A program made the position numbers and the translations under genes. Below the pieces are notes generated by a model that had not been told where the DNA came from, made no database searches, and saw only the letters and a program-made list of their open reading frames with translations. Below, piece by piece: positions 33,464-45,943 of a stretch of 64,000 bases of DNA (position 1 is the stretch's first letter; each line of letters begins with the position of its first letter). The stretch is from the NCBI RefSeq assembly GCF_029784155.1, contig NC_073692.1:15481752-15545751 (forward strand), read 5' to 3'. This DNA comes from Uranotaenia lowii (lineage: Eukaryota; Arthropoda; Insecta; Diptera; Culicidae).

Positions 33464-36071
33464 GCTGCGATAGACATTGATTACATGCTTGAAATCTACC
33501 TCTTTCTCAAAGCTATTGATCTCCGTTTATAACTACTACTTTCTTCTTCACTATATCTAAATCTATCGAAAACTATGAAATGTAATTACCTACACAAATC
33601 AGACATTGGCTCTTTAAAACCTACGGTACGAGCCGTTTCAAATAAACGAATTATAAAAATTAAAAAAATGCCGTTTTTAAGGTTTCAATATTCTGATTAA
33701 TGTTTTTTTTTTGTTTTTTTCCAAAACTAACAATTCTGGGATTTCAATATTCAAGTTCGATCATTTTATCACCCCCACCGTAAAACCATAGCTTGCTCTC
33801 CGTTTCACTTCTATATTTGCATAGTTTAATCCTCTAATAGCCCCTCTGATTGGTCTTTCGGGCTAGCCCCGATAATGATAACTGTTGATTGTTGTAGGTA
33901 TTCCTCGCCTCGCTTATCTATCGTCGAACGAAAAATCCGGGCATCAACCGAGATACCGAGCGGGGGCCATCGAAAGGATTTTCCATTAATGGAACGCTGG
34001 CGCACTGATAAGCAACAGTCGTCCACTCGCAAAAGCTTATCATAATTCAAACTTTCGGAACCATCATCGAAATCGACAAAAAATATAACAACATCAGCGG
34101 CGATACCGCTTCATGGTTTGATTAGATCAGATAGACAATATGAGAGTGGGGAGGAACAGTTGAGGAGCAGTGATAAGTGGGGATTGGCGTTGAAGCTTTT
34201 TTCCACCTACTGATAAGGCACACCTCATTTACATATACGATATCGAATTCGAATGGGGACACACCTGGTTAGTGACTCGGGCTAAAAGTGATTAAATCAA
34301 CTGGATTGTTCCATAGATGGTTTTTGAGTTAGTTAGTAGAAAAAAAAGTTACAAATAATCAGTTAGAAATGAGCAAAAATTATCCATAGCTTGAGTCATA
34401 AATTACTCCTAGCGATAGTAAAATCGTACCCTTGAGTGACACTAAACAAGTCATCAGTGCTGGTTCTTAATTTCGAAAATTTGTAATTCTGAAATGGAAT
34501 TGAAAACGAGCAGAAGGAAAAAAAACTCTGTCGGTTTCAGCTGGCAAATGGCACAACAAAACGGGTTGATCGTATCGCACTTAGCATTTTTTTTTTGCGC
34601 GCCTTCGCCCGTGTAATGAAGACCTGTATGAAAATGTTCCTATCTAGAGCTGCCTGCCCCGATTCTTACTACTCTTTAGAAGGCACACAGTTCGTTATCT
34701 CTCAGACTCTCTGGGTATTCTTGGTGTGGTTCTAGCTAGCGATATCGCTCAAGTCCGCACTGGTGTCTCCAGGCCAGGTGTTCCGCGCGGTGTTCCAGTT
34801 ACTTCCTTTCGGGGTGGTGGAGCAGCCTACAGCCACTAAACCAGATACATACCTACTAACGGGGTAGCAGAGGCAGGAGGTTCAACTAAATATAGCACAA
34901 TTTTATGGTGTGTACTTTTCACCAGAACAATAAAATTCAACAATCTATATCTCTGAGAAGAGGGTGGGGAGTGTGAATGGAGGAAGGAAGTGGGACAGTT
35001 CTGAGCAACACATTTCTCAGTGTCTGTGCTGCGCGCACTTTCCGAAAGATAACGTTCGGCATAACCTCAAGGCCCCGCACATTCGTTCGTTCGGAGGAGG
35101 AGAAACGAAACCTCGCGTTTTAGAACTCAAACTCTGTGTGATAAAAGTTCTTGGAAGAACAAAGAGAACCTTACTAGTTAGTTAGCTAGTTGCTGTTGTT
35201 GTTTTTGTTATTTTTTACGATGACTAATTCGTCACTTCGCACTAAAAATGACAAATAAAAACAGCGCGCGCGATTTGTCGCACACAAAACACAACAGTTC
35301 GCACTGTGCTGGCGTGCTTCAGCCGATAAGCAATCGTCATCGGCGGACTTTTACCGATCCATCCATGCTCAAATGCTCATGTGCATGTTTTATATTCGGC
35401 CATAATAAGTAGATATACTACCTAAATACCTTACAAATAGTAGGAGGAAGAAACAAAGAGCCTCTCGTCAGTTTGACGAGCTGTTGAGTACTGCTGGTGC
35501 AAAATCGGCTATCGCATATCGCTAGTTTATTTTTTGCTGTTTGCTTTCGGTATCTAACCTAAAAAAAATTGAATGCGAAAAATTACTACCAAACGTCAAA
35601 GCCACTGAGGTGTGACGACAGGAAGTTATTCGTTCGATAGAACCCTGATTGTAAATTAAAAGTTTCAGTAAACTTTTAGTTAAAAGTCATACATATTTAA
35701 TGAAAAGTGAAGAACTTATTTTTTATCGATTTTTCTGACAATTTTTGGAACAAAAATTTAAAACTATTAGTGATAACATGTTAACAAAATAAGTTTACCC
35801 AAAAAATCAATAAATAATAATTGTTCGGAACTATCGAAACAACCTATTTTTAAGTGAAATCTTCTAAAACTGACACAATAGTGATAAGTACAGACCCCGT
35901 TTGTGTTTGGCAACATTCAATTTTGTTCCATGTCAGAACAGTTTCTAGAAACAACATTACTTTATAATTTTCGCTATAACAATAAATATAGTTTTGCGTT
36001 TTTGGATGGTGATAAAACACAACAACAAAAAAAAATGTAAAAAAAAAATCATTATCAAATTCAAACCAAAC
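33464..36071. other. Spacer with a cluster of GATA-type sites
   Basis: No gene was recognised. From 33871 to 34217 there are six TGATAA or TTATC words: 33871-33880 (two overlapping), 33913-33917, 34006-34012, 34036-34042, 34171-34176 and 34211-34216. From 34600 to 35560 the sequence is GC-balanced, with no transposon signal. This mixture is what an enhancer or untranslated exon could look like, but nothing proves it. Confidence 0.35.
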
Positions 36072-37447
36072 CGCCGCACACAGGGTTAAACATGAAAAAG
36101 GCGATCAAAACTGTTTTCTGCCGAAACTGTTCGTTTTAGACCTATAGTGTCTTCGAGACAAATGACCAGCATTACAAGGGCTAAAAAATAAGTTTTTTGA
36201 AAAACTTATTAATCCACCTAGTAGTGAGTTAGAAAAATTAACTTTTTTAATATCCATTTTAGAGCTGTATTGTCTGAGAGAAATTATTAGCTTGTATCAA
36301 TTCTAGCAACTTTGCTGAAGAAGTCATAGCAGTAACATTAATCGTTTCAAAGATATGACAATTTTAAGAAAAATAACACAAGTTTTCAGTTTTTTCAACA
36401 TAGCTTTTTTGCGCGTGATTTTTCATATAAAATATGTTCTAGAGAGTTTTGAAGACAGAAAAGTTGTACACTTTTGCTGAATATATTGTATAGAAATTTT
36501 GAAGTTTAAACGATATATCTTAAAAATACTTAACAAAAATAGTCATTTTGAACTGGTTATATCTCCTGAGTTCGGACGAGTTCGGTTACATATTTTACAG
36601 TTTTAAAATTAGAAAAGTATCGCCTTTCAAACAATGTACAATTCAAAGTGGCCAATTGTGACCTTCATAGTGTAAATGTCAATAGAAGAAAGATAAAAAT
36701 GAAGTTTTTATACTAATTTGAGCCCATCTACCATCTCAAGTCCAAGTGGTTCAAGTAGGCCTACTTTTAGGAATCCTACATGTTGCAGCCTAGTAGTAAT
36801 AGTTATGCTCAAATTAGTATAAAAACTTCACTTTCGGCTCACTTCTATTGACATTTACACTATGAAGGTCACAATTGGCCACTTTGAATTGTACATTGTT
36901 TGAAAGGCGATACTTTTCTTATTCTAAAACTGTAAAATATGTAACCGAACTCGTCCGAACTCAGGAGATATAACCAGTTCAAAATGACTATTTTTGTTAA
37001 GTATTTTTAAGATATATCGTTTAAACTTCAAAATTTCTATACAATATATTCAGTCATCTATACAATATATTCAGCAAAAGTGTACAACTTTTGTGTCTTC
37101 AAAACTCTCTAGAACATAACTGAAAAAACTGAAAATTGGTGTTATTTTTCTAAAAATTGTCATAACTTTGAAACGATTAATGTTACTGCTATGACTTCTT
37201 CAGCAAAGTTGCTAGAATTGATACAAGCTAATAATTTCTCTCAGACAATACAGCTCTAAAATGGATATTAAAAAAGTTAGATTTTCTAACTCACTACTAG
37301 GTGGATTAATAATTTTTTCAAAAAACTTATTTTTTAGCCCTTGTAATGCTGGTCATTTGTCTCGAAGACACTATAGGTCTAAAACGAACAGTTTCGGCGG
37401 AAAATAGTTTTGATCGCCTTTTTCATGTTTTACCCCTGTGTGCGCCG
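36072..37447. repeat. Large palindrome, about 650-bp arms
   Basis: The left arm (36072-36723) and right arm (36807-37447) are near-identical inverses around an 83-bp centre. The outer ends contain GCACACAGGGTTAAACATG and, inversely, CATGTTTTACCCCTGTGTGC. The inner ends are TACTAATTTGAGC and GCTCAAATTAGTA. Differences between arms are few: scattered substitutions and a short repeat of ATACAATATATTCAG in the right arm. There are no open frames, no target duplication was seen, and the superfamily is unknown. A diverged single arm exists at about 21118-21640. Confidence 0.9.
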
Positions 37448-37604
37448 TCGCGTTCACACGTATCTACGATGTGGTCTTCGAACTAATTGCTTCAAACAGT
37501 GCTCCTCTATCACGGACATCTGATTCTTGTGATCTAGACTTGGAATTCTCGAGAACACGCATTTTCCTAAACTGACAGGTTCCAGAAGACAGGTTCCAGA
37601 ATGG

Positions 37605-37904
37605 ATGGACCCGAACGGCGAACATGGGCTAATCAAATTCCTCCTACTGAAACCCAACTCTCCCGCTAAACTACCAACATACCCGTACATCACATCCAAA
37701 TCTGTAGAGCTCGCAGTCGGACAAATCGCAGGAGTACATCCATGCGAACAGGGTCAAGTCTATCTGCACAAAGTCAGATCCCAGAGAAAAGTCGAGAATC
37801 TGCTAGCTGTCAAAAACATGATCGACGAAACAACCGTAACAATAAATACAATACCATATTGTTTAGTCCTAAGGGAAAAACTTTCCAGATACCGTTATCC
37901 GGGG
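37605..37904 (+). pseudogene. Non-LTR retrotransposon ORF1-like fragment
   Basis: A 100-codon frame contains LIKFLLLKPNSPAKLPTYPY, ITSKSVELAVGQIAG, YLHKVRSQRKVENLLAVKNM and IDETTVTI. The order of a basic stretch, LPT.P..ISKS.E, KVRS....V.NLL..K.LID.T.V.I is what I know from the ORF1 (RNA-binding) protein of Jockey- and I-like elements in insects. The usual downstream zinc knuckles are missing, and the frame ends at 37904. The fragment starts just outside the 36-kb palindrome. It is a broken piece with no reverse transcriptase nearby. Confidence 0.5.
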
Positions 37905-37910
37905 TAATAT

Positions 37911-40900
37911 TGATCACATTTTTTTTAAATATTTTTCGATTATTTTTCCCGTTAAGGGGAATGTGACATGTTCTTAATTTTTAAAACCAGTACTGGACTC
38001 CTATGAACGTAAAACATGGTCGCAGAAATTTATTGGACTACTTAAAATTTGATTTAAAAATCTAGTCTCTAGTAGCCCCGATGATCCGTAAGGACGTGGC
38101 TGGCGCCGTTATTGACCATATAAGATAAGGAACCTTCGAATCGTGTATACAGAAAATGGTAAGCTAATCCCAAGCCCCATTTGTTTGGATCTATGTATAA
38201 TTTTGGTGGTTCTTGTCAATCACGGAGTAGCAACTACTGAAATGTAAGGTTTATCTAAGCTCAAGCTCAAAATTTTTAACGAGTTTTCTTGATCATAAAG
38301 GATACAAAACACCTTCATAATTGTTCACAAAGTCTAATTTATCAATTTTACCTTGCGTTTTAACGTTTTCTTTTGAAAACATTTATAATCGAAAAAAACC
38401 ATGATGCTGCATACATCTCGGGTCAAAAATTATAATAATTGCTAAATAGTTTTAGATTCAAAATACAAATGAAATTTTACCTTCACACATTCCCCTAGGC
38501 CCTCCCACTATTTCTATTTTTATTTTTCTTCAAAGTTAATCATTTGATAGGATTCCTATCCATTTGTCCAATAAGGGCTTACTCTTGGAAAATGTACTTA
38601 GTTTTTAAATATCAAAAATGTATCATTAAATAACTTTAAAAATAGCACTATAACTTTACATGTACAAAAAATAAAAGTTGTTCTTTCATATTCAACAACC
38701 CTTTTGCTTCTAAATACTTTTTGTTATCATCAGGAGAGCTGTTTGTTTGCGAGCCTTTAAAAAAATAGATATTTTAAGATTTTGAAATTACATTTTTACT
38801 GACAGAAAACAATTTGAAATAAAACCCAAATTTTGTCTATTTGATACTCAACTAATAGGCTTTCAAACGTAGAAAACAATTTTCAAAAACTCAAACTATA
38901 GGCTGAGTTATTGATGATAATGTGGACAAATTTATTCATGGTCAAAGATACCCTGGTGATCAAAGAAGACTACCGTAAAACGGGGTAATACGGTAGTCTT
39001 CTTTGTATTGTTGGCCATTCATCGTTTCAATCGTTATGAAAAACTTAGTAATATGTAGTTTCCACAGATAGTTAGCTTCCTCAAGTACTAGACATTAAAT
39101 TTTTCAATTTTTTCTCCTTTTAGATCTCCGGGAAATACAGGTGCGACTTTTCAACGAAAAGTTTCGGGTTGGAAACTCGCCAAGTGTCTCTAAAGAGTTC
39201 GATTTGCTGTCCATTACGATTTTTTTTTTCAAATTATCTCTCCACAAGTGGTCCAAATATTTTGCGCACGATTTGACCACCGTATTTTATTTAAAAGTCA
39301 GCTAGACGAACCAGTCAGAAAAATTTGACTTTTCATCACTTTCTCTATTCATATTTTCGGATTGAGCTTGAAAAAACCTCTCACCTTCCTGTCACTTCAT
39401 GGAATCAATGATCTTCACTTTTATTCAAATTTAAGCTCATTATTAGGTCCTCTAGGACTTCTAAAACTATTTTGCATGTGAACTTTGGTCGAATAGTTGA
39501 TTTCTAGCTGTTTTTGGGCCTCCTATTGGGACTTCTGGATTTTTCTGCCCAAAAAATTTTGTCCATGTACTTCAGTATTGGACGTCATCTCAAAAACCAC
39601 TTTACAGATTATCACCAAATTTTGTACACGCACACATTCCATTACTGGGTAGCTTCACTGAAAATTTCATCAATTTCTATCCATGCATTAAAATGCAAAA
39701 CAAAGTTGCATTTTTTTTTTCGAATACACTCCTTAGTGCAAAACTGGCTTTCCACCAGATGAAAAAAAAAAAAATGGTATCAATGTGCAAAAATTTCTCC
39801 TTTCATACAAATTTTCATACAAAATTGAAACGCGTTGCGCTAACTGAGGATCAACCAAATCATCGCAAATTTTACACTGATGCTTGGTGATCCAAAAGGC
39901 ACCGTAAAAACATATGGGACCAAAATGTCATGTTTTGCAGCGGTATAATGGGCATCCATCTTATACCGTAATTTTTTTCACCTGGATTAAATTAACAAAA
40001 ATGTTTAGAGATTCTGTACTCACGAATTTCACAGTTCGTAACTAAAAAACCAAATAGTTCAAAACCTTGTTTGATTTTTTAATTTTATGATTAAATATAT
40101 GATCATAAAAGAAGATTAAATGATACATCTATGGATAAACACAAGTCTATATACAGCTTAACTATGAGTCGAATACGCTATCTTGAATAAGCTCGTTTAT
40201 TCCTGAAGTAGAATGTTAAGTTAATTTCAGGCGGTCGAAATTAGACTACAACAGCAATAAAAAGTGCCAATGCCCCCATATCGTAAGCAGGCGGCGGAAC
40301 AATAGGGTCATTAGCATGTCCAACGTAAAAATGTTATCAGAAAACTATAAAAAAAAAACGACTACTATCTAGCGATTTACCGATACAGGGTATCTATCTC
40401 CCGAAAAAAAAACAACTTCAACTTACATATCTCGCTCGGAAAGGTTATTTTGGCTTTTCGTTTAATGCAGCCTTTGCGATATTCAAATTTTGCCGCTGTG
40501 CAGCCAAACTCGGAGCGTCCGTCCTAATCAGTTAAGCGCCCCATAAACCAACGGAAAAATTCCGCGCAAATCTCCGAGTTGTATTTTTTGTTTTAAATAC
40601 AATTTTCCTTACCTGGTTTGTTGTAGCTTTTGTTGGTTTGGGTTTTTTGATTTTGAGTCTCCATACTTCATTCACTCCACTCAACGATGGAGAGTTCCTT
40701 CGCTGGGTTTCTCGCCAGTTCGACAGCCGTAGTGCGATAAAGAAGTTTTTCAACGAACGGAGAAAAATTTTTTTAAAAAAAACCGAAACTATGGCATATT
40801 GCCATCCACTGATAAAAACTCCGAACCAGCATTTCGTTATCTTGGGTGGTGTTTTTTTCCTCTCTTTGCTTCGCTTCGCTTTGCTTCTCGAGGCTAGCTG

Positions 40901-41461
40901 TTTGGCAGTTATTTCAGCTGGAACTGAAGGAAACAGAAAACTTCTAGGCTTCTCGTCGACTTCGGTTGGGTCGAGAGTGGGAAGGAGGTAAATTTTATGG
41001 GGGAAGGCCCACAGGTAAGACCCCGAATATAACATGCAAAAATGACTTTAGCTTCAAACAACAGTAATCTCAAGTCTGTTTCTCTTTTCCGTTGATATCG
41101 CACTCGACTGGTAGCAACTGTTACATGCTGCTGTTTGAATCGACAAAAAATGTGGCTTCCAAAATTATGTGATAAAAATTTCTGTTGAAGCAAGTTGAAG
41201 CTAAAACAGATCGATGTTTTGAGGACTTCTTATTGTGTATACGTGTTCCAAGGAGGATAACAACTCGTGTTTTTTGTTAACCAAGTTCCAGTAGCACATC
41301 TTTGTCAGCAATCATACTCACCTGAAAATAAACAGACAAAATGAAAAACTTCAATTAGATACACTTTTGGAAGATTACCTTCAGATTCTGGTTATTTAAG
41401 TTGTGTGGGTTCCGAACGTGACCCGGTGTTTGGTAATATTAAGCTAGTGTAGAAAGATATC
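37911..41461. other. Unassigned spacer with a perfect hairpin
   Basis: No gene was supported. CAAAGAAGACTACCGTA (38961-38977) and its exact inverse (38989-39005) form a 17-bp stem with an 11-base loop containing CGGGG. Sequence near 39900-39975 again has CCGTAAAA and ACCGTAATTT, hinting at an old repeat. A 167-codon minus-strand frame at 40532-41035 has no recognisable domain. Confidence 0.45.
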
Positions 41462-42425
41462 TATTTATTTATTTATTTCAATCTTTGCAGATGCTCTAAA
41501 AACTAAGTACAATGAAAAATATTTAAACTATCTTATTCTAGATTTAAAAACAGTTTTGGAAACATTGAAATCGAAATCACTAGATATTTCATTGAAGCGC
41601 GCGCAGCATACATCCAACGGGTTGTTTTGACCGTATTGGGTTCGTCGCAGGGCAAGTCTAAGAAAATCGCGCGTCCGGGTTGTTCTGATGGGAGCATTTA
41701 ACGGCAGTAGTGATAGCAGTTCTGAGCAATCCACGTTGTTCTGCAGGAGGTCGAAGATGAAAAGCCGTTGTAGGTAAACGCGCCTTGATTCCAGTGTCGG
41801 CAAATTCAATAACATACAGCGTTGTTCATAAGGCGGGAGGTTATGAGCGTCGATCCATGGTAGTTGACGCAGAGCATATCTGATGAAGCATCGTTGTACT
41901 CTCTCGACCCTGTTTACATGCACAGTCTGATATGGTGCCCAAATTTGCACCCCGTACTCCATAATACTGCGCACAAGAGCACAGTACAAAGATTTCAAAC
42001 TGTCATTCAAAGTCATTGAAAAATGATGTGTTTCGTCGTATAAATCCGAGAACTGCAAAGCCTTTCGCTACTGTTGCGGAGATATGCTGGGAAAAGTTTA
42101 GTTTACTGTCCAAAATAATTCCAAGGTCCTTGACAGTAGATGTGCGGTTCAAAACGGTCGTTAGTACTTTATATTCGAAATTCAGTGGACGACGTAGACG
42201 AGAGAATGAGATGACATTGCACTTAGTAACATTGGGTGCCATACCATTTTGGTAGCACCAACTTGAGAGTGTGTCTATATCCTTTTGAAGAGCACAACAA
42301 TCAACCAGAGTCCGTTCGGAAAATTTTGAGATCATCGGCGTACAGTAACTTTTCTGATTCGATCGTGGAGCCTAGGTCGTTTATGAAGAGAAGAAAGATC
42401 AAAGGTCCTAAATGACTTCCCTGAG
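41462..42425 (-). pseudogene. Non-LTR retrotransposon 3' end (reverse transcriptase C-terminus)
   Basis: Reading the minus strand from about 42425, a piece with [20 protein letters not shown] and then YADDLKIF gives the last reverse-transcriptase motifs. A frame change near 42325 follows, then a frame (42003-42335) with WCYQNGMAPNVTKCNVISFS and DLGIILDSKLNFSQHI. Another frame (41528-42058) contains CALVRSIMEYGVQIWAPYQT and ERVQRCFIRYALRQLPW. This order (palm, thumb, C-terminal region) is usual for Jockey/CR1-group elements. The 3' end is a run of AAAT on the minus strand (41462-41478). The 5' part is missing beyond 42425, typical of incomplete reverse transcription. The copy is inactive. A close relative lies at 55235-56152. 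Confidence 0.85.
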
Positions 42426-42430
42426 GAACT

Positions 42431-43500
42431 CCATTAAGGGATAGTTACTACCAGATATAAATTATATAATAGCTCTCTCCACTTTCTGATTCATCATTGG
42501 ATTGAAAAGTAGAAAAAATCTCGCACAGATTAAAAATAAACCATTCTTAACCCCAATGATGTATCAATTGACTCATCGAGCTTAAGCTCTAGATTCGGGC
42601 ATCTAAATAGATTGGAGCCTATTTTGACTATCGATAAAGTCGAGTTCCATTGTTATGAATCATTGACCAACCTAAACGATGGACCAGAAAAAAAACGAGA
42701 TATCCCGAAATGAATGTACACAGCAATAACAAATTCCTAAGTTATTGGACCCACTTGGACTACTCATCATCGGAGGAATGGAAAAAGAGGCGCCCCGAAA
42801 AAAAAAAAGAAATAAGAGTAACGACACCAAGGTTGCCTTATCTTATCGGTCCATTCCGTTGAGCCCTTCCCTCCACCACTCTCTGGCAATCGTCCGTCAT
42901 CGGCGCTTATATTCTTGTGCATCCACGCAAACAGTTCGAGACTGACTTCCTCGACTCTCTCAACGGGAGAATTTGAAAGGGGACCAGCAGGACGACAACA
43001 CGAAAAAAAGACACCAACCAGAGATAGATACCACCATCTCTCTCTAAACGGATCGGCGCTGAGGCAGACAGACAGCATAAGCCCTTCGGCAATTTCCGGC
43101 TTCTCCCGCGATGGCCATTAATCTGATAAGCGCGGACCGATTTTTTTTCCTGTTCCTCGTTCCCTCTACTCTGCCGACCAGACCACCAATACCATTATTG
43201 TTAGCATTTCGGGATTAGGTGAGTACTGGTTCGAATTTGTGTGGCGCATTAAAAAGTCTGCCTGGTTTGATTCGGATTTGTTGTTTACAGTTCAATTTGA
43301 AGCTCTGTGTATCGTGAGCTCAAGTTTTCATAATTTTCGTGAAAAAGAGAAGAATTTATACTTTCCCCAACCCCAACCTGGCGTAAATGGAAGAAGAAAG
43401 CATTGGATGCGTTTCGAAGTGCGATATGGAATGGAAGGAATGTAGCTTTATGGACTAAAAAAATTTAGGCGGAAACCGGGTCCGGTGGATAAAACTTTGG
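42431..43500. other. Spacer with a possible splice donor
   Basis: The interval 42740-43218 is GC-balanced and transposon-free. At its end GGATTAG is followed by GTGAGTAC (43219-43226), an almost ideal splice donor on the plus strand. It may be the end of an untranslated first exon of a gene whose remaining exons lie elsewhere. No coding frame supports this, so it is only a possibility. Confidence 0.3.
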
Positions 43501-43519
43501 ACCGGAAAGTTATGCGTGC

Positions 43520-43990
43520 TTTCACCAGTAGGAAGATTGCCTCAGTTCGGTATATGGCCAAAAAAGTGCAGAAAAAGTCCTAGTCAGCTTTTCTCTGTCC
43601 GCTATCTCAATGACAGACTGGATGACATTCACTGTGCTGCGAGTTTTCCGGAAACCGAAATGTTTGTCGGAAAGTTCTCCTTCACCTTCGGAATACCTCT
43701 GGATCCACTTCTGAATCACCTTCTCTAATCAGCTGCATTCAGTGGAAATATTCTAGAAGAATCAGTTTTTGCCGCTTCCACATTTCCGGAATTACCTTTT
43801 CGTCCATGTACGTTTGCAGCAACGACAATAAAACAAATCTTGGAATACCATGATCGTAGCCGACTGCACGTTCGGAATGCTGTCTGGAGTCTTCGGCTGA
43901 AGTGACTTCAACACCTTCTTACTCGTTTACTTGTAGTATTGGACTGATGACCATCTGATAACGCTGTGATAGAGACCAGCTTATAAGTAA
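43520..43990 (-). pseudogene. R1-like reverse transcriptase fragment (early motifs)
   Basis: Minus-strand pieces read LLQTYMDEKVIPEMWKRQKL from about 43830 and then, after a break, LSDKHFGFRKTRSTVNVIQS (within 43522-43719). These correspond to the first reverse-transcriptase motifs of R1-like elements, where W.RQ..VL is followed by LS..Q.GFRKGRST. Stops and frame changes separate the two. On this strand they lie downstream of the later motifs found at 44884-45228, so the fragments are not one simple truncated copy. Confidence 0.65.
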
Positions 43991-44529
43991 TCTTCTAAAG
44001 CTTACTTCGCCTAACCCAGGCGATGCTCCAGCCTCTTGTTACTATTCAAGACTAAGAACCTCTGCTCTGACGACTCGATGTCCGCCCTTTACTCGTAACT
44101 CGAGGCTCGTTTGGTTACCACAACTATCGTGCGCTCCGCTTCTGTTCGAGACCACTGCTAGAGACCAATGACCTCTCCTCTAACGACTCGAGGTCTTGAC
44201 TCCACTTGGTTTGGCTCCAGGTCCTGTCTTCTTTCCTCGTCCGTGTGTCGGTCGAGAGAATCTTAACCTGGACACAGCACACGTCCGGAGATATATGAAA
44301 CTACTCGGAATCATGGGCGGAGACGTCATCCTGGTTCCAACTCCTCTGCAGGGAAGTCATGATCCGGGTGAACCCATAACTGACCACGTGCCAAGGCATC
44401 AATACCCGTCTTCCACACGATGTTGTCGGTTATTTAACGTTAGGGATCAAGTGAGTCCACCGGTCGCGTTCCGAACTGTTCCACTAGTGCTGCCTATGCC
44501 TGCGTAGCAGAAGATATTTTTCTTCAACA

Positions 44530-45440
44530 AAACCAACATGGACATGACCCCTGCCACAACATCAGCAGCTACCGAGGACACTGTTCGGTATTCGTTGATA
44601 ACCCGCACGTTCATTAGATCAGAGCTTCTGCAGATTACACTGCCTGCTCAAGGCTACCGCTGCGTACCGCAAAATGGACGAGATCACGCTCGCCGGGACC
44701 CTCCTTCTGCCGCAAAGGATCGCCGAGTTTTGCTACATGACTCACGAGAGGGCTGTTATCGCAATTGCCGTTCTTTTGCAGGCTCTTTTGCAGGCCCTAA
44801 GTATTTGATCGCACGCTTGGATTCGATTGCGCACGGTCCAGCTACAATCGTCCCTGATTGTGCTGAAATCAGGTTTGTGATCATCACCATCTCGGTCTTG
44901 TGTTGAGCCAGACGCAAGCTCTTGGAGCGCATCCAACTTTATCGATCGCTACTGTGGCGAGTAGGACCTCTCCGGTTAATGGGCTCGATGCCAGGAGCAC
45001 CATGTCGTCGGCGAATCCCACAAGTCTCACTCCCGTGGGGAGACGCAGTCTCAGCGGTTCGTCGTAAACGATGTTCCACAATACCGGGCCAAGCATCGAT
45101 CCTTGTGGAACCCCTACCAAGACACTCACTTTTTCCAGTCCCTCGCTGGCCATATACTGTAGTTGGCGGTTACGGATCATTTCTATCGGTACCCTTGTAG
45201 GTAAACGATTTGTGTCCGTACTAGACACAACGGAAACACCTTTCCGGTTGCTCGGGGATGACTATCTTGCAGATAGACCACTCCACCCCACACTTCAGTA
45301 CTGCGTTTGCTGCCGCAACTGAAAGTTTCGCGAACGCCACCTGTGCTCCGGATTTGGGAGGACCTCCCCGCATCCCGATCGAAATCTGGTTCATTTACAT
45401 CTTGCATAAGTCCTTCAACGCGTTCTTGACCTCTCAAATC
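44530..45440 (-). pseudogene. R1-like reverse transcriptase fragment (catalytic region)
   Basis: The frame 44884-45228 carries GVPQGSMLGPVLWNIVYD (from 45114) and the catalytic GFADDMVLLA (FADD at 45004-45015), the palm motifs of R1-clade elements. Downstream in other frames are HKTEMVMITN and IKYLG, the usual continuation. Upstream (45183-45437), a further open frame is compatible with more of the polymerase but was not clearly matched. Several frame changes mean the copy is dead. The interval has higher GC than its surroundings, as expected for a coding-derived remnant. Confidence 0.75.
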
Positions 45441-45943
45441 CAGATGGTGCGCTCCTATCGCTTCTGAGTACGTTTTTGCTAATTTTGATTACCGTGCAGG
45501 GGTCAGTTCTCGGACTTGTGAAGAGAGTCGCTCGTCAAAATCGGAGTTCCAAATGTGTCTAAAAATGTCTATGATGGATTCCCGTCCTTGTCTGTGGTAA
45601 GCTCTGGTTGCCCGCTCTACGTTTGACCAGTTTAACGTTACCGGTGCTTTATGAAGACTTTGTCTTTTTGAGTTTCTAAGCCGATTATCCTTCTTCGATA
45701 AACACTATTATCATTATTATTATTATTACTTCACTTACTTCACTTCAACGCCGACATATTTGTACTGCGTTTATTGCTGATACTGGAAGTCTCATGAGTT
45801 CCAGTTTTGGGATGAGACCCTGAAGCACAGGAAACAAAAGAGGCCTTGAGTGCCCAAACCCCTTGGCTTAGACCAGGGACTGGGTGTTGCTGGGTAGCCC
45901 TTTCTGGGTTGACCCGTTCCTGGATAAAAAGCAAAGTTTTACC
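45441..45943. other. Retroelement-like or unassigned stretch
   Basis: Minus-strand translation of 45500-45650 gives a short run, LNWSNVERATRAYHRQGRES, that could be part of a retroelement protein, but I cannot match it. An (ATT)n run lies at about 45711-45729. From 45800 to 45943 the sequence is GC-rich and non-coding, consistent with a leader or LTR. Confidence 0.35.

Noticed and set aside
40532..41035. 167-residue minus-strand open frame
   Set aside because: It is a basic, low-information sequence without a domain. A similarly long frame lies on the opposite strand.
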